From Haladaptatus halobius (GTDB lineage Archaea; Halobacteriota; Halobacteria; Halobacteriales; Haladaptataceae), in contig NZ_CP085336.1 in NCBI RefSeq assembly GCF_020618475.1, positions 620,001 to 684,000 on the forward strand: a stretch of 64,000 bases of DNA, in the 5' to 3' direction. Below are positions 9,488 to 19,207 of the stretch, piece after piece. Every line of letters begins with the position of its first letter. The stretch's first letter is position 1. Position numbers and translations under genes: made by a program. The notes beneath the pieces were generated by a model. That model saw only the letters and a program-made list of their open reading frames with translations, was not told where the DNA came from and did not search any database.

Positions 9488-9990
9488 AGACGCTCGAATT
9501 GCTGAGTATTGATCTGATCGAGATACTCGTAGACCGCATTTGGAGCGGTATTGAATCCATCGGGAATGTCGATATCTGTGAGATAATTGACCAATTCCAT
9601 AATGATTTCCTCATGGTCATCGTGTATCTTGATGGAATCGACATCCATCTTGGTGACGACATCGTTCTTAACAGTCGCCTCAAATCCTTCAATGGTGATC
9701 ATCTCCTTTGTTTCACCATCGATAGTTGGCGTGAACTGAAACTGCTCGAGATGGAACTCGTAGTCGGTGAGTGATAGACCATTCAAACCGAAGGAATCAC
9801 TCTGCTCGTCTTCGTGACCAGCAACCGTGCATTTGCTATCGTTGTTGTCACCACCAGCAACAGACCCGGAAATCGCCCCCATGATGATTGTTGACCCGAG
9901 GAGCTGAACTAGAGTGCGCCGCGATTGTTGGAGTGGAAACTTTTCGTATCGACCTCTGGGGGAGTCCCGTCGGACATTAGTTGCATACAA
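9343..9990 (-). CDS. Hypothetical Tat-exported, C-terminally anchored protein
   Basis: 215 aa. Residues about 23-47 form a Tat-like signal (SRRTLVQLLGSTIIMGAISG), and the last 18 residues (GAGFILILILFILLVTA) form a membrane anchor. Between them lies an acidic domain with no recognised motif. The architecture indicates an extracellular protein tethered to the membrane. Its 3' end overlaps the readthrough tail of the truncated NosD-like frame on the other strand. Function unknown. Confidence 0.6.
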   Translation of the reverse strand: MYATNVRRDSPRGRYEKFPLQQSRRTLVQLLGSTIIMGAISGSVAGGDNNDSKCTVAGHEDEQSDSFGLNGLSLTDYEFHLEQFQFTPTIDGETKEMITIEGFEATVKNDVVTKMDVDSIKIHDDHEEIIMELVNYLTDIDIPDGFNTAPNAVYEYLDQINTQQFERLQAAMENKDSTDTREHCLQNSVPMDAETEGYGAGFILILILFILLVTA

Positions 9991-10135
9991 ACATCCATAG
10001 TGAGTAGTTTAGCTACTTACTTCCTGAATTTGGTAACAAGAAGCCCATTCGAAGGTTTTGATGGTAAGTACTTCCTACCGGGTGCGTTTAATCAATTGAT
10101 GGATGGGATTAGCTGTTTTGCTGCCCTCCTAATGA

Positions 10136-10438
10136 TGCCCCGAACTCATCGAATTTACGAATGAGAGTCACGAGACGCCCGCAGATAACCAGCACGTCGT
10201 CTCGATCGACGACGTGACCGACGAACTGATGGCCTGCACGTGTCCGCATCACGTGCACCGCAATGCTTACTGCAAACACATGGCTGCAGTCGAAAACGCA
10301 ATCGCCGACGGGACGCTCGAGGCGTTCCCTTCGGAGGACGAAGACGATGCCGAACCAGAAGACTGTGACTGCGATGGCCTCGGTGATTTCCCGTGCTGGC
10401 CATGCGTGAGAAATGGACGAAAGGAACTGCCGAACTAA
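10136..10438 (+). pseudogene. SWIM zinc-finger protein, 5'-truncated
   Basis: The frame reads CPELIEFTNESHETPADNQH, VVSIDDVTDELMACTCPHHV and HRNAYCKHMAAVENAIADG, with the SWIM pattern CxC-xn-CxH. It ends in an acidic, cysteine-containing tail typical of haloarchaeal SWIM proteins. No start codon precedes the conserved part; an internal GTG at 10214 would begin too late for a whole domain. It is a gene fragment. Confidence 0.6.
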
Positions 10439-10619
10439 TCCACGCTTCAGCCCTTTTTATCCATGGTACGGCAAGTGACGGTCTCGGCTATCACCGACCA
10501 GCGAACGCTGGCAGAAAGCGCGGATGCAACGAGGGGAGAGGTTTCACTCCTGCATTCTACAGGCGGAACTGGCCGAGTGCCCCGGAGCTTGACCCCGAGC
10601 GATTCGGATAAAGTCGCTG

Positions 10620-10886
10620 TTACCGATCACTGTTCAGCGTCAGTGGATTTTCGACAACGACATCGCCGTCTTCGACTGTGACATTGCAGTCCACGTACTG
10701 AAATTGCACCGAAACAGAGGAGTGACCATCTGTTCGACAGAGGATATCGAGCGCATCTGGATCGAGCACGGTCCCAAGGGGAGGGTCGAGATCCATCGGT
10801 TCGACGCCCAGGACGTTCGCGACCGCCTTGATGACGCGTATCGTGGTGGTCGTTCGATCGGAGTCTGAGTCTATGGCGCTACTCAT
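10620..10886 (-). CDS. HalOD1 output-domain protein
   Basis: 88 aa, acidic. The pattern VIKAVANVLGVEPMDLDPPL, then GTVLDPDALDIL and VSVQFQYVDCNVTVEDGDVV, is that of the short HalOD1 domain found alone or at the end of haloarchaeal sensors. Its biochemical role is unknown. It stands alone among gene fragments. Confidence 0.8.
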   Translation of the reverse strand: MSSAIDSDSDRTTTTIRVIKAVANVLGVEPMDLDPPLGTVLDPDALDILCRTDGHSSVSVQFQYVDCNVTVEDGDVVVENPLTLNSDR

Positions 10887-10966
10887 ACACTATGTGTGGC
10901 TATGTCTCACAATGACTGTTAACGAGGAGTACTCCGCATATTCATATGGGTGTCATCCATATTCGG

Positions 10967-11254
10967 TTATGGAGAGAACCCGAAAGACTGCGCTCCGTTG
11001 ACGAAGATGTCGGTGTAGACCATCTGGGAAGAGAATATGCTCACGGACTCTCCCCAAACCACAACTGAGAGTACTCGTTTATCAAGGCTCTTTGTCTCGA
11101 CACCTAAGGCGGCACATTCTTTCGTAGTTTCTGCGGAACGACCTGAACGAAGCGCTTTTCTTCGCGTGTTACACTCGTGTCCACTTATTTGCAGAAAAGT
11201 ACCCACGTAGCTGATTCTCGATTTCGATAGTTCGTGCCAAACGCTACCATTCAA
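10967..11254 (-). pseudogene. Degenerate TnpB fragment
   Basis: The reverse frame reads SYVGTFLQISGHECNTRRKA and SAETTKECAALGVETKSLDK, matching the TnpB segment SWGTFLxxxxYKCEREG...TTKECAxCGVETxKPLW. One zinc cysteine is replaced (CAALG for CAxCG), and the sequence diverges after the zinc-ribbon start. Inactive remnant. Confidence 0.65.
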
Positions 11255-11580
11255 GTATCATTTATATTTTCGGTTGGTACGAAATCATATTCTCGGGTTA
11301 GTAGTCCGCCAACACATACAAAACATCTTGTGCATACTCTTCGAGCCATCGTGAAACATTACCACTCGATGCCGTTGCTTCTCTCGTATTCACCCCTTTC
11401 AAGATCAGATTATTTTACTAAGAATTTATACGACGACAGAAGCAAGCTCCTTCTAGCTTAGAACGGATAACAAAATCCCAAGGAGTATGGGGTGTTCAGT
11501 CATGTTAAAAACCATATGATAACGATTTAATCCGATGAGTTTTTGGATAGCAGAGAGACGGCAAAGATAAATAGCTTGTA

Positions 11581-11940
11581 ATGACTGACAGTATACTCGC
11601 GGAACCGATAGTAGTACGGATCGCCGGGTGTGATACAACGAAGGTCGCAGCGGCTGCGCCAGAGAAGGCTGATGCCTCAATCGTGGAAGTCGGATCGACA
11701 GGTGTGCCGAGTGTCGAGCCGCTCGTCATTGCAACCACGGAGGGTCAGAGCACGTTCTATGCGAACGCGACACTCGAGGAGGCAGAGGATGTTGCAGCCG
11801 CTCTCGATAAACCGACATGTGTGCTTCCGGACGCGAATGCATCTGTCGTGCACGACGATACGTCGTCTCTCCCGATTCCAAACCTCGATGGGTTCACTGA
11901 CGCGCGGTCGGTACGTGCACGGTGTGGATGGTTGCGGCCG
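11581..11940 (+). pseudogene. 5' fragment of the NuoF-like formate dehydrogenase subunit gene
   Basis: About 120 codons (MTDSILAEPIVVRIAGCDTT onward) parallel the N-terminus of the protein at 48375-49898: STGVPSVEPLVIATTEGQSTF versus PTGIAEIEPLVMATRAGQTAF, ending at RCGWLRPA versus PCGWLDPL. Homology stops abruptly and the next bases belong to folD. The full-length gene is about 507 codons, so roughly three quarters is gone. Confidence 0.75.
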
Positions 11941-12133
11941 GCGAATTCGTACCCTTTCTCCGTGTCGGCGTCGACGCGAGTGATACCAACGTCAATGATG
12001 GTTACATCTTCGGAGAGTATCTCGCCATCTATCATCTCGGGGATTCCAGCGGTGGTGACGATGAGTCGGCGCTGCAGGTCTTTTGCGGTGAGATCATCCA
12101 TCCTGGAATGACAGACTGTCGTCGCATTAGATT
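11941..12133 (-). pseudogene. Internal folD fragment
   Basis: The reverse strand reads VCHSRMDDLTAKDLQRRLIV, AGIPEMIDGEILSEDVTIID and VGITRVDADTEKGYEF, closely matching the NADP-binding half of the intact FolD at 43935-44828. It is joined directly to the fdhB fragment. Only about 60 codons remain, with no start or catalytic lysine. Confidence 0.85.
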
Positions 12134-12711
12134 CAGGTTCACGTGAGGAAGAGGTCTGTCTCAACCATTTTTAGAATGAGTTGATTGATACTTTGGCTAG
12201 CAGCCCATGAAACTCGATTTATAATCATTCTGAACACCATTAGTTCACCTATATCAGAGTCTCGAAACGCCTTTTTCCTCACAAATTATTGAAGATAAAT
12301 GGGGTTCCAAGTAGCAAACAAACTTAGTCAGTATTCAGGCTCTTGCGTCTATTTATTTGACGACTCATCCTAAAAAGAAGGTTTATTTTCACAACCAAAA
12401 CCCTAAAACTGTCGGTGTCATTCTAATCTCAGTCCCAGGGTTTATAACATAAGCACGAATGCCTTTGTGTGAGGTTAGATAACGCATCCGGGCAAACGTA
12501 GTATTCGTAAGTTCAGTGCTGTGAAGCGGCTCGCCAACATATAACGTAGAACCACACAACTCGGTTACGTTTGGTTCTAATACCGGAATAGAGCCTTGAG
12601 TCGATACATACCAAAACCAAAAGTACTGTACGAGTTAATCTCGAAGTATTAAAACCTTAGAACATGAGCACATTCGATCGAAAGCTGCAACATTACAGAA
12701 AGCGATAAATT
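12134..12711. other. Intergenic region upstream of BCCT 1
   Basis: AT-rich, with no gene recognised. TATTAAAA at about 12648-12655, some 60 nt before the BCCT start, could be its promoter element. Confidence 0.4.
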
Positions 12712-14508
12712 ATGTCAGATAGTGATAAAGAAATGGACGGGCTGTCGAACGGTCTCCAAGTGGATCTGTTACACCCGGAAACGGATCGTGAGCCTGGTGA
12801 TACAAACATCGAAAAGTGGGGATTCGATGTCCATCCAGTTGTGTTTCCGATTTCACTGGTTATCATTGTCGCGTTCCTTGTGGTGACAACCATTCTCGGT
12901 AACCAGGCGTCGGAAGTGTATAGTACTATTTTTACTTTTATAACGGGTAACTTCGGCTGGTTTTACATCCTGGCTGTGAATCTGTTTATCGCCGTCCTCC
13001 TGTATTTTGCATTCAGCAAGTATGGAAAGATACGGATTGGCGGCGTAGAAGCTGAAAAGGAGTTCAGTGACTTCGCTTGGATGGCCATGTTGTTCAGCGC
13101 TGGTATGGGGATCGGCCTTATGTTCTTCAGCGTCGCCGAACCAATGTGGCACTTCGGCAGCAGTGCTTCGAGTTCCATGGTTGTTCCGCCCGCGTTCAAC
13201 GCAAAAGGTGGCACCTCCGAGGCAGCCGTTGTGGCAATTGTACAAACGTTCTTCCACTGGGGATTCCACCCATGGGCCATCTACGCATTAGTCGGTCTCG
13301 GACTCGCCTTCTTCTCGTTCAACCGTGGACTGCCATTAACGTTTCGGTCAATTTTCTGGCCCTTGCTCGGCGAGCGGATCTATGGATGGCCGGGACATAT
13401 TGTCGATCTAATTACGGTGTTCGCGACATTGTTTGGTCTTTCAACTTCGCTTGGTCTCGGCGTCGCACAGATCAACACTGGACTCTCATATGTCGGTGGT
13501 AACATCCTCGGTATTGTGAATGTCCCCACAGGGACGATTCCACAAATAATTCTCATCGCCGCGATTACCGCTATTGCGACGGCCTCGGTCGCAGCAGGCC
13601 TCGACAACGGCATCAAGCGCCTAAGCACGATAAATATCTACCTGATGTTCGCCATGTTAGCGTTCTTAATCATCGTCGGTCCGACGCTCTACATCTTCGG
13701 AAGCTTCACTCAGGGATTCGGCACCTACTTGGGCAACTTTTTCAAGCTAAGCTTCTTCACAGGAACAATCGGTGGCGGAACCAAACTCGGCAGTTATACC
13801 GTCAAAGAGTGGATGGGGAACTGGACAATCTTCTACTGGGGCTGGTGGATCGCGTGGTCACCGTTCGTCGGTATGTTCATTGCGCGCATTTCAAAAGGCC
13901 GCACGATTCGGGAGTTCGTCCTAGGGGTATTGTTCCTCCCTGCTCTGTTCTCGTTCCTTTGGCTCGCCACCTTCGGAGGCTCAGCTCTTTGGGTCGAGTT
14001 GGTGGGAAGCAGCGGTATCGCGTCAGCTGTCGCGAATCAAGGACAGACAGTCGCAATGTTCGCTTTGCTGAAACAGTTCCCGCTCGGCGGTGTCTCCGGT
14101 TTACTTGCCACTCTCCTCGTAATTACGTTCTTTGTTACATCCTCCGACTCAGGGTCGTTGGTCGTTGACCACCTAACCTCGGGTGGTAAGCATGATGTGT
14201 CGAAGATACAACGAGTTTTCTGGGCAGTTACCGAAGGCGTTGTCGCAGCCACCCTACTTGTGGGTGGTGGACTGAGCGCACTGCAAACAGCGTCGATCAC
14301 AACTGGACTGCCATTCGCGGTCATTCTCTGTCTGATGTGTTACACTATATACCTCGGGCTTAAGAAAGAATATGAGATCCTCGAATCTGATCAATTCGCC
14401 GAACGCATTGAGGATATATCCACGAAGGAAGACGTCAGCGTGAACACTGCTAGTGATGGGATAGTCACCAGTGTGAAAGGAGGTTCTGACGCCGATAGCA
14501 CCGACTGA
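12712..14508 (+). CDS. BCCT-family betaine/carnitine/choline transporter 1
   Basis: 598 aa membrane protein with about 12 hydrophobic helices. Family signatures are clear: SAGMGIGLMFFSVAEPMWHF, TFFHWGFHPWAIYALVGL and the substrate-site box WTIFYWGWWIAWSPFVGMFI followed by ARISKGRTIREF. It is collinear with the transporter at 62248-63996, including the hydrophilic N-terminus with GLQVDLLHPETDREPGD. BCCT carriers import glycine betaine, choline or carnitine, usually with Na+. Here it could feed osmoprotection or the betaine catabolic genes. It stands alone, preceded by broken genes. Confidence 0.93.
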   Translation: MSDSDKEMDGLSNGLQVDLLHPETDREPGDTNIEKWGFDVHPVVFPISLVIIVAFLVVTTILGNQASEVYSTIFTFITGNFGWFYILAVNLFIAVLLYFAFSKYGKIRIGGVEAEKEFSDFAWMAMLFSAGMGIGLMFFSVAEPMWHFGSSASSSMVVPPAFNAKGGTSEAAVVAIVQTFFHWGFHPWAIYALVGLGLAFFSFNRGLPLTFRSIFWPLLGERIYGWPGHIVDLITVFATLFGLSTSLGLGVAQINTGLSYVGGNILGIVNVPTGTIPQIILIAAITAIATASVAAGLDNGIKRLSTINIYLMFAMLAFLIIVGPTLYIFGSFTQGFGTYLGNFFKLSFFTGTIGGGTKLGSYTVKEWMGNWTIFYWGWWIAWSPFVGMFIARISKGRTIREFVLGVLFLPALFSFLWLATFGGSALWVELVGSSGIASAVANQGQTVAMFALLKQFPLGGVSGLLATLLVITFFVTSSDSGSLVVDHLTSGGKHDVSKIQRVFWAVTEGVVAATLLVGGGLSALQTASITTGLPFAVILCLMCYTIYLGLKKEYEILESDQFAERIEDISTKEDVSVNTASDGIVTSVKGGSDADSTD

Positions 14509-14625
14509 CAATACTTCAATTGGTATTTCATCTCTACATCCTGCTTCGGTGAAAGCACAACTGACTACCTGTACGCCACTTGAGTGAGCATTTTTAATCA
14601 AAATATGTAACTACAGGATTAAACC

Positions 14626-14796
14626 ATGGCCAATTCTAAGAACTCGTTCCTGCACTGGGTAGAACATGGCCAGTTTGATGCTGTGGCAATGTACCGCACC
14701 AAAGAATTAGAAAAGGATGGTGTAGTATGTTTATCTGTCCCAATCACGATCGTTCACGGTCACCCTATGTTCCCCTTTCTTGCTGCCCCAGTGTAG
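14626..14796 (+). CDS. Small hypothetical ORF after BCCT 1
   Basis: 56 codons, MANSKNSFLHWVEHGQFDAV to ending FPFLAAPV. No motif was recognised. It starts 117 nt after the transporter, with TTTTTAATCAAAATAT upstream resembling a leaderless promoter. It may be a fragment. Confidence 0.3.
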   Translation: MANSKNSFLHWVEHGQFDAVAMYRTKELEKDGVVCLSVPITIVHGHPMFPFLAAPV

Positions 14797-15227
14797 CAAT
14801 ATCAATGAGTGATCGCGATTTTCCTTGTTTGGTATCGATCGATATACCTCCGGCTACCAAGAGTAGAATGCGGAGTTCACCGCCGTGTAAATTCTATTCT
14901 GAAGAGGTTATTTATATATCGTGTTATTATGACGCACTTTCATTTGGGTGGCTCTCTCAAGCACTCAAACACTACGAGTCCGAGCAGGCGGAAATAAAGT
15001 GTATAGAGGCGGTTTGATCCCACGAATCCGAATCGGATGGAGATCTGCGCGATACATTGGTCAACTGCAACTCCCTCGGCTGCGCGAGGAACGCGAGAGA
15101 ACCACAAGTCTCGCCCTGATCGCAGTCCGTGATGAAGGTGGTAGAACCCGTACTGCTATCGAACGTTTGGCGACTCGAACTGTCGCGCGTATCAACCGAG
15201 TAGTTGTCCAACAGGAGGACACCCATA
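14797..15227. other. Intergenic region upstream of mobA
   Basis: No gene recognised. The forward frame around 14980-15225 is open and Arg-rich but shows no domain. A purine-rich GGAGG at about 15212-15216 serves the next gene. Confidence 0.35.
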
Positions 15228-15905
15228 GTGACGGAATCGATTGAAACTGCTCTGGATGTGACTGGTCTTGTACTCGCGGGCGGCCAGAGCAGCCGCTTCG
15301 GCGACGCCGATGTAAACCAAGCCGTTGCAACGTTCGATAATCATACGCTGATCGGTCGCGTTGTCGATATTGTCACAGAAGCCATGGATCAGCCACTAGT
15401 AGCCGCTATCCGAACCGCCGACCAACGGAAGACGTATGCGGACGTACTGTCTGACCGTGACATAACATTCGTGTTTGACGATGAGGCATTCGAAGGTCTG
15501 TTGGCTAGTGTGTTCGGCGCAGTAGATACCGTCGATACATCCTGGGTGTTCAGTTGTGGCTGTGATATGCCGTTACTTTCGCCGGCAGTCATCCAATGGC
15601 TTGTCAACAAGCTCCAAGACAGCGTTCACACGTCTAATACGCCGCCTGCAGCGCTAGCGGTTCGACACCCTGACGGGACAATCGACCCATTGCATGCGCT
15701 GTACCGCCAGTCAGCAATCAAGCGTGTTCATAAACAACTTCCCTCGGCGGCAGGGCCGCGAATGTTGCTTGCGTCACTTGAGGAAGTCGTCGCGGTACCT
15801 GTAGATGCTGCGCCTGTCAATCTTCTCACCAAAGAGTCAATGACCAATATTAACACTCGGGATGAGCCCGAGACAGCGTCTTGTTGTCCAACGTCTTCAC
15901 GATGA
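15228..15905 (+). CDS. mobA: MobA-like molybdenum cofactor guanylyltransferase
   Basis: 225 aa nucleotidyltransferase. The start is taken as GTG at 15228 because GGAGG lies about 12 nt upstream and the conserved sequence begins soon after. The nucleotide motif is GLVLAGGQSSRFGDADVNQA; the metal-binding Asp lies in FSCGCDMPLLSP; RHPDGTIDPLHALYRQSA is the family's later motif. The usual lysine of LAGGxSxRMGxDK is not obvious, so activity could be altered. MobA joins GMP to molybdopterin for enzymes such as formate dehydrogenase, and a formate-dehydrogenase-type pair (now truncated) lies at 48-50 kb. Confidence 0.8.
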   Translation: MTESIETALDVTGLVLAGGQSSRFGDADVNQAVATFDNHTLIGRVVDIVTEAMDQPLVAAIRTADQRKTYADVLSDRDITFVFDDEAFEGLLASVFGAVDTVDTSWVFSCGCDMPLLSPAVIQWLVNKLQDSVHTSNTPPAALAVRHPDGTIDPLHALYRQSAIKRVHKQLPSAAGPRMLLASLEEVVAVPVDAAPVNLLTKESMTNINTRDEPETASCCPTSSR

Positions 15906-16001
15906 CCGATATGCAGAAACAAATTCCCATGTTCAAGATAGGGAGAATGAATGCATTCGACAGTTAAACACCGTATAGCGACTGATTACGGGTGAGACAA
16001 C

Positions 16002-16312
16002 ATGGTTGGGACAAGTACGCTGATAACGTTGGTAGTTGCCGCTGAAGTGAGTTTGTTTATGGCCTTCGTTTCACGGTAGCGACAGGATGTTCGCGAGCTG
16101 TCGCATCGGACATCGACACAGACGCAACGGCCGGCCAGCGACACTTCCTGTTTGCGCTCAGTGGCCTTGTCGCGTTCTCTGCCGGCGGCAGCCAAGTCGG
16201 TCTTGCGGTCGGCCTCCTTTTACCGCTTCGGGACACGGTTTCCATCCCACTCGTCTGGATACTGGTCGGTGCAAATGAACTCGCACAACCTCCTTCAGTC
16301 ACTCAGCTTTGA
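16002..16312 (+). pseudogene. Frameshifted small membrane protein
   Basis: ATG at 16002 opens MVGTSTLITLVVAAEVSLFM and hits a stop. In another frame the sequence continues ASDIDTDATAGQRHFLFALS, then GLVAFSAGGSQVGLAVGLLL and SIPLVWILVGANELAQ. Together these look like a small membrane protein with two or three helices and a frameshift near 16075. Family not identified. Confidence 0.4.
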
Positions 16313-16548
16313 AGATCGGTTTACGGGTGCGCTGTTCGACCACGGCCGGCGCTTGCCTCCATCGCGTGCTCGACTGTGAACTGACTCAGGGTCACTCCCC
16401 GAGGCAGTGAACCTGTTTCATCTGCCGATGAGACTAACCCGTGCGGAGTTCAAACGGTATTCTCCGGGCATCGAAAGGATGCAGTACCTGCGGTAGGTGG
16501 GCGGAATAAAAGTAGGTGTAGTAGGGATGCAAGACCTCCAGTATGACT

Positions 16549-16622
16549 GGAAGGGGCCCGCTATGTGATATGGGACTAGGGCTACGAGTCCCATATTTGC
16601 GGAACCCAATCAATAGATGACG
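16549..16622. repeat. Dispersed repeat, copy 1 (partner at 38829-38904)
   Basis: Shares GGCCC, GTGATATGGGA, GCTACGAG, CGGAACCCA and GATGACG in the same order with 38829-38904. In both places folD 3'-end sequence follows about 110 nt downstream, so the two regions are copies of one ancestral segment. Confidence 0.6.
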
Positions 16623-16724
16623 GTGCGGGTACTTTATACTATGCTTTGATCGAAATCAGTCATACACTGATTCTCAGACCTCTTCGATGTTTACCAGTCC
16701 TATTGTATTGTCTTCCGTCAATTT

Positions 16725-16835
16725 CCTTCGAGCGCTACCTCGATGCCCGCCTGACTTGCTGTAACGTCGACGACGTTGCGGAGGATCAATACGAGCGTCA
16801 GTGGCCCTATACCACCCGGGACGGGCGTGATGATG
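16725..16835 (-). pseudogene. folD 3'-end fragment joined to a pabB/trpE-like scrap
   Basis: The forward text GCGCTACCTCGATGCCCGCC through GGGACGGGCGTGATG corresponds to 38999-39101, the C-terminal part of the folD-like gene (TPVxGGVGPxT region). Immediately downstream (16843-16863) 21 bases, TTCGACGACCGAGCAACGTTG (shown split: TTCGACGACCG / AGCAACGTTG), equal the codons for FDDRATL in the PabB/TrpE gene at 46440. It is a chimeric relic. Confidence 0.65.
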
Positions 16836-17296
16836 GATTCGACGACCGAGCAACGTTGGAGATCGTTGAGACCGAGGCCCTACGATTCGACTAACTCCCA
16901 GATCGGTTCCATATTGGTCGACTGTGCTTTCTTGTAGTCCGTTGGAATTGGCTCTTGGCTCTCGTCGGATACAAGCATTGTGCTCAGAGGTTTTATCGCA
17001 TCACGGTGAGAATATTGTCATATTTGTTAACATTGGGATAGGATGTGTTTGCGGTCGTCCAGCGGATGCGTAACGTTACACAAAATATAATTTATATCAT
17101 AAATAGGGGCTCGATGTTCATCGCAACCGACCTAGCCGGACAGTCGAGCCAACCAGTCACCGACTATCGCAAGCCTAATTGACGGCCTCCGATTCGGGGC
17201 GATACCGCATCTTGTGCGTGATTCAGTCACCACCGTTGCCGATTTGGCTGTAATCTCGTCGTTCAGTTAATCAGGTCGCCGCTGTGGGTATGAGTC
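16836..17296. other. Intergenic debris
   Basis: Mostly unassigned. On the reverse strand at 16890-16978 a start codon opens MLVSDESQEPIPTDYKKAQS followed by TNMEPIWEL, vaguely like the N-terminus of cupin-type gentisate dioxygenases; it is too short for a call. TATAATTTATATCATAAATA at 17088-17107 is AT-rich. Confidence 0.3.
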
Positions 17297-17768
17297 ATGG
17301 AGTATCATGAAACGGCGGACTACCTGATGTCCCTGCGACGGCGTCGTCCCAAACACGAGACGGAGACGACGGCCAAGATGCCTTCCCATTTCAAAAATCC
17401 GCAGGCCAACGCCGATTTCGTGCAAGTCGCCGGTTCTAACGGCAAAGGGAGTACAACGTGTATGCTAGAGAGCGTGCTTCGGACTGCTGGTCTGGATGTA
17501 GGACTTTCGTGAACAGATCCGTGTCAATGGCCGACCCATACCGAAAGAGCGAACCGCAGAGTACGTTGAGCGTATCGATCCCTGTCTCGAGCAACTTCAG
17601 ATAGACGATGATATGCCGACACACTTCGAGGTTCTCACCGCGCTCGCTATCCACCACTTCGGTGTCGAAGACGTCGACGTCGCGATCCTCGAGGCCGGTA
17701 TCGGCGGTCGCTATGATGTGACCAACGCGGTCGACGCTTCCAAGATAGCCGAAGGACTCCGTAACTGA
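17297..17768 (+). pseudogene. Broken folylpolyglutamate synthase (FolC) fragment
   Basis: The first frame gives MEYHETADYLMSLRRRRPKH through FVQVAGSNGKGSTTCMLESV (intact P-loop) and LRTAGLDVGLS, then stops. In another frame the homology resumes at FREQIRVNGRPIPKERTAEY, then MPTHFEVLTALAIHHFGVED and ILEAGIGGRYDVTNAVD, ending at a TGA (17766). The segment that should contain TSPHL is missing at the frameshift, and everything after about residue 150 is absent. Haloarchaeal FolC is often fused to FolP; none of the FolP part remains. Confidence 0.85.
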
Positions 17769-18078
17769 ATTTAGCTTCTGACCTGATTCACGATTTTAGT
17801 AACGGCTTTGTGCCAGACATTTCTGCTGGTCTTCTCAATCTCGATTCGGGTTAGTGAATCGTTACAAAACGTCTCGAAAAGGAGTGTTCCCCATATGTCG
17901 AAACAGGATATTTGAGAAAGCCAGAGGTGTGATATTCAGATACACCACTTGTAGGAATATCCGCGTAAGAGGACTTGAGTTCTTTGTTCTCCAGAGTTTG
18001 ATAGAGAATGATAAGGCACTCATTCGTTGGAGTTTCCCAATATGGGAAAAACTCGCTCCGGAATAGTTGGGAGTGAAG

Positions 18079-18102
18079 CATTACACGCATAGTCATGTAA
18101 TG
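18079..18102. repeat. Inverted repeat CATTACA-N10-TGTAATG, copy 1
   Basis: Perfect seven-base arms separated by ten bases (CGCATAGTCA). Related copies are at 18290 and 38191. Size and symmetry fit a protein-binding palindrome or a small hairpin. Confidence 0.6.
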
Positions 18103-18289
18103 GTAGATTCGCCATTGGCAACCAGAGAGCCTTATGTGTAAAGATCGGGGTGAGCATCATTTACTTTATTATTTTTGCTCTGGAAAGTCCTTCGACGCTG
18201 GATTCCCATTTCTGCCCTCGATTCGCAACCTCCGCTAATACCTCTCATTACATATTTGAGTGAAATATCACTTGTGGTATGGACCATAT

Positions 18290-18313
18290 CGTTACATGCA
18301 TGGTGCTGTAATG
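18290..18313. repeat. Inverted repeat CGTTACA-N10-TGTAATG, copy 2
   Basis: Same arrangement as copy 1 with one arm mismatch (CGTTACA); spacer TGCATGGTGC. Confidence 0.5.
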
Positions 18314-18699
18314 GTTATTTTGAATTGCGGACGGTCAGCGGATTTCCACGTTGAGTAAAGAGGGGATCGTGGCGTGAAGACGAGGAAATGAACACTGACC
18401 CTCCGCGGCCACTCCATCGCCAAAATATTTTGCCTCTCTGAAACTTTGTGTTCTCTGGAAGGTTATCGATCAAGAGATATGATCGCTGCCGAGCGGTGCT
18501 CAAAAACGGACAGGGGGATGACGGCGATACTATTGGCATTTCTCGGGAGTGCAGAAGGTTAGTTATCCTTGATCTGTTAGGTCGTGTTACACCCGAACGG
18601 AAAGAGTAGACCGTGCGGCGCTCACACTCACCTACTTCTATATTGCGAGACAGTCAACTTCGACCGGGGAACGGGGCGTGATGCCCACGTTCAAGCCTG

Positions 18700-18987
18700 C
18701 GAGCGGCGTGCCAGCGCTAGGTTCATGAACCGCAGTCCGGAGATGCACTCTGTCCCCGAGATCGTCGGTCTCGGTATCGACGACGAGTAGGCGGTCAGAC
18801 GGGCCAACGCCCGACGAACGGCGACGGGTCCATCGGATACATCCACGCCCCGAGTCCTGCTCCACCGTCACACCCGCGTCACGCTCACGTTCTGCCGGAG
18901 TACGCAGAGCCATGGAATCACGTCAAGATCTCGTACGAGGGTGGGTGCGACGACACCGCTGCCCGCGAGAAGCCGTCTCTCGGCTAG
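18700..18987 (+). pseudogene. C-terminal remnant of an A-type dimethylglycine-oxidase-like gene
   Basis: DNA from about 18770 aligns with the end of the A-type gene at 32605-32823: CGACGACGAG-AGGCGGTC, then CCCATCGGATAC, then codons for LPEYAEPWNHVKISYEGG and a C-terminal AAREKPSLG before TAG at 18985. The intact A proteins end LPPEYAEPGTDVEILYEGER and VREEPLLD. An in-frame TAG and frame changes interrupt it. It lies just before a B-type gene, so this locus once had the A-B order of 54-60 kb. Confidence 0.8.
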
Positions 18988-19169
18988 TGACCGGTGACCA
19001 ACCGGCAGCTCGCGCGTAGGTTATGCATCACGTGGCTGATTTATTGTGGTTTGTCATGCTATGCGGCCGCGAGTGTGGCGCCCGCGAGGCTGTACGAATT
19101 CCGGCTACGACGGCGATAGAACGCCAATCCAGACCGATCTGAGGCGGGGGGTCTCCGAGGGTACCGATG

Positions 19170-19176
19170 TATTTAA
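19170..19176 (+). promoter_or_regulatory. TATA-like box of B-type flavoprotein copy 2
   Basis: TATTTAA 31 nt upstream of the ATG at 19208. The other B-type gene has GTGTATTTAAGAT at the same distance (57178), so the element has been kept in both copies. Confidence 0.55.
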
Positions 19177-19207
19177 CATACCAACAGTGCAATTGATCGC
19201 GGTAGAG

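Larger units (their letters stand above)
17769..18699. other. Gene-poor stretch with inverted repeats
   Basis: No recognised gene. Weak frames on both strands at 17851-18096 overlap and neither resembles a known protein. The segment contains two CATTACA-N10-TGTAATG-type palindromes and GAGTTTCCCAATATGGGAAA followed by AACTC near 18031-18055. It could be a decayed non-autonomous element. Confidence 0.35.

Noticed and set aside
17851-18096. Overlapping 70-80 codon frames on both strands
   Set aside because: Neither resembles a protein; the sequence is partly palindromic, which explains open frames on both strands.
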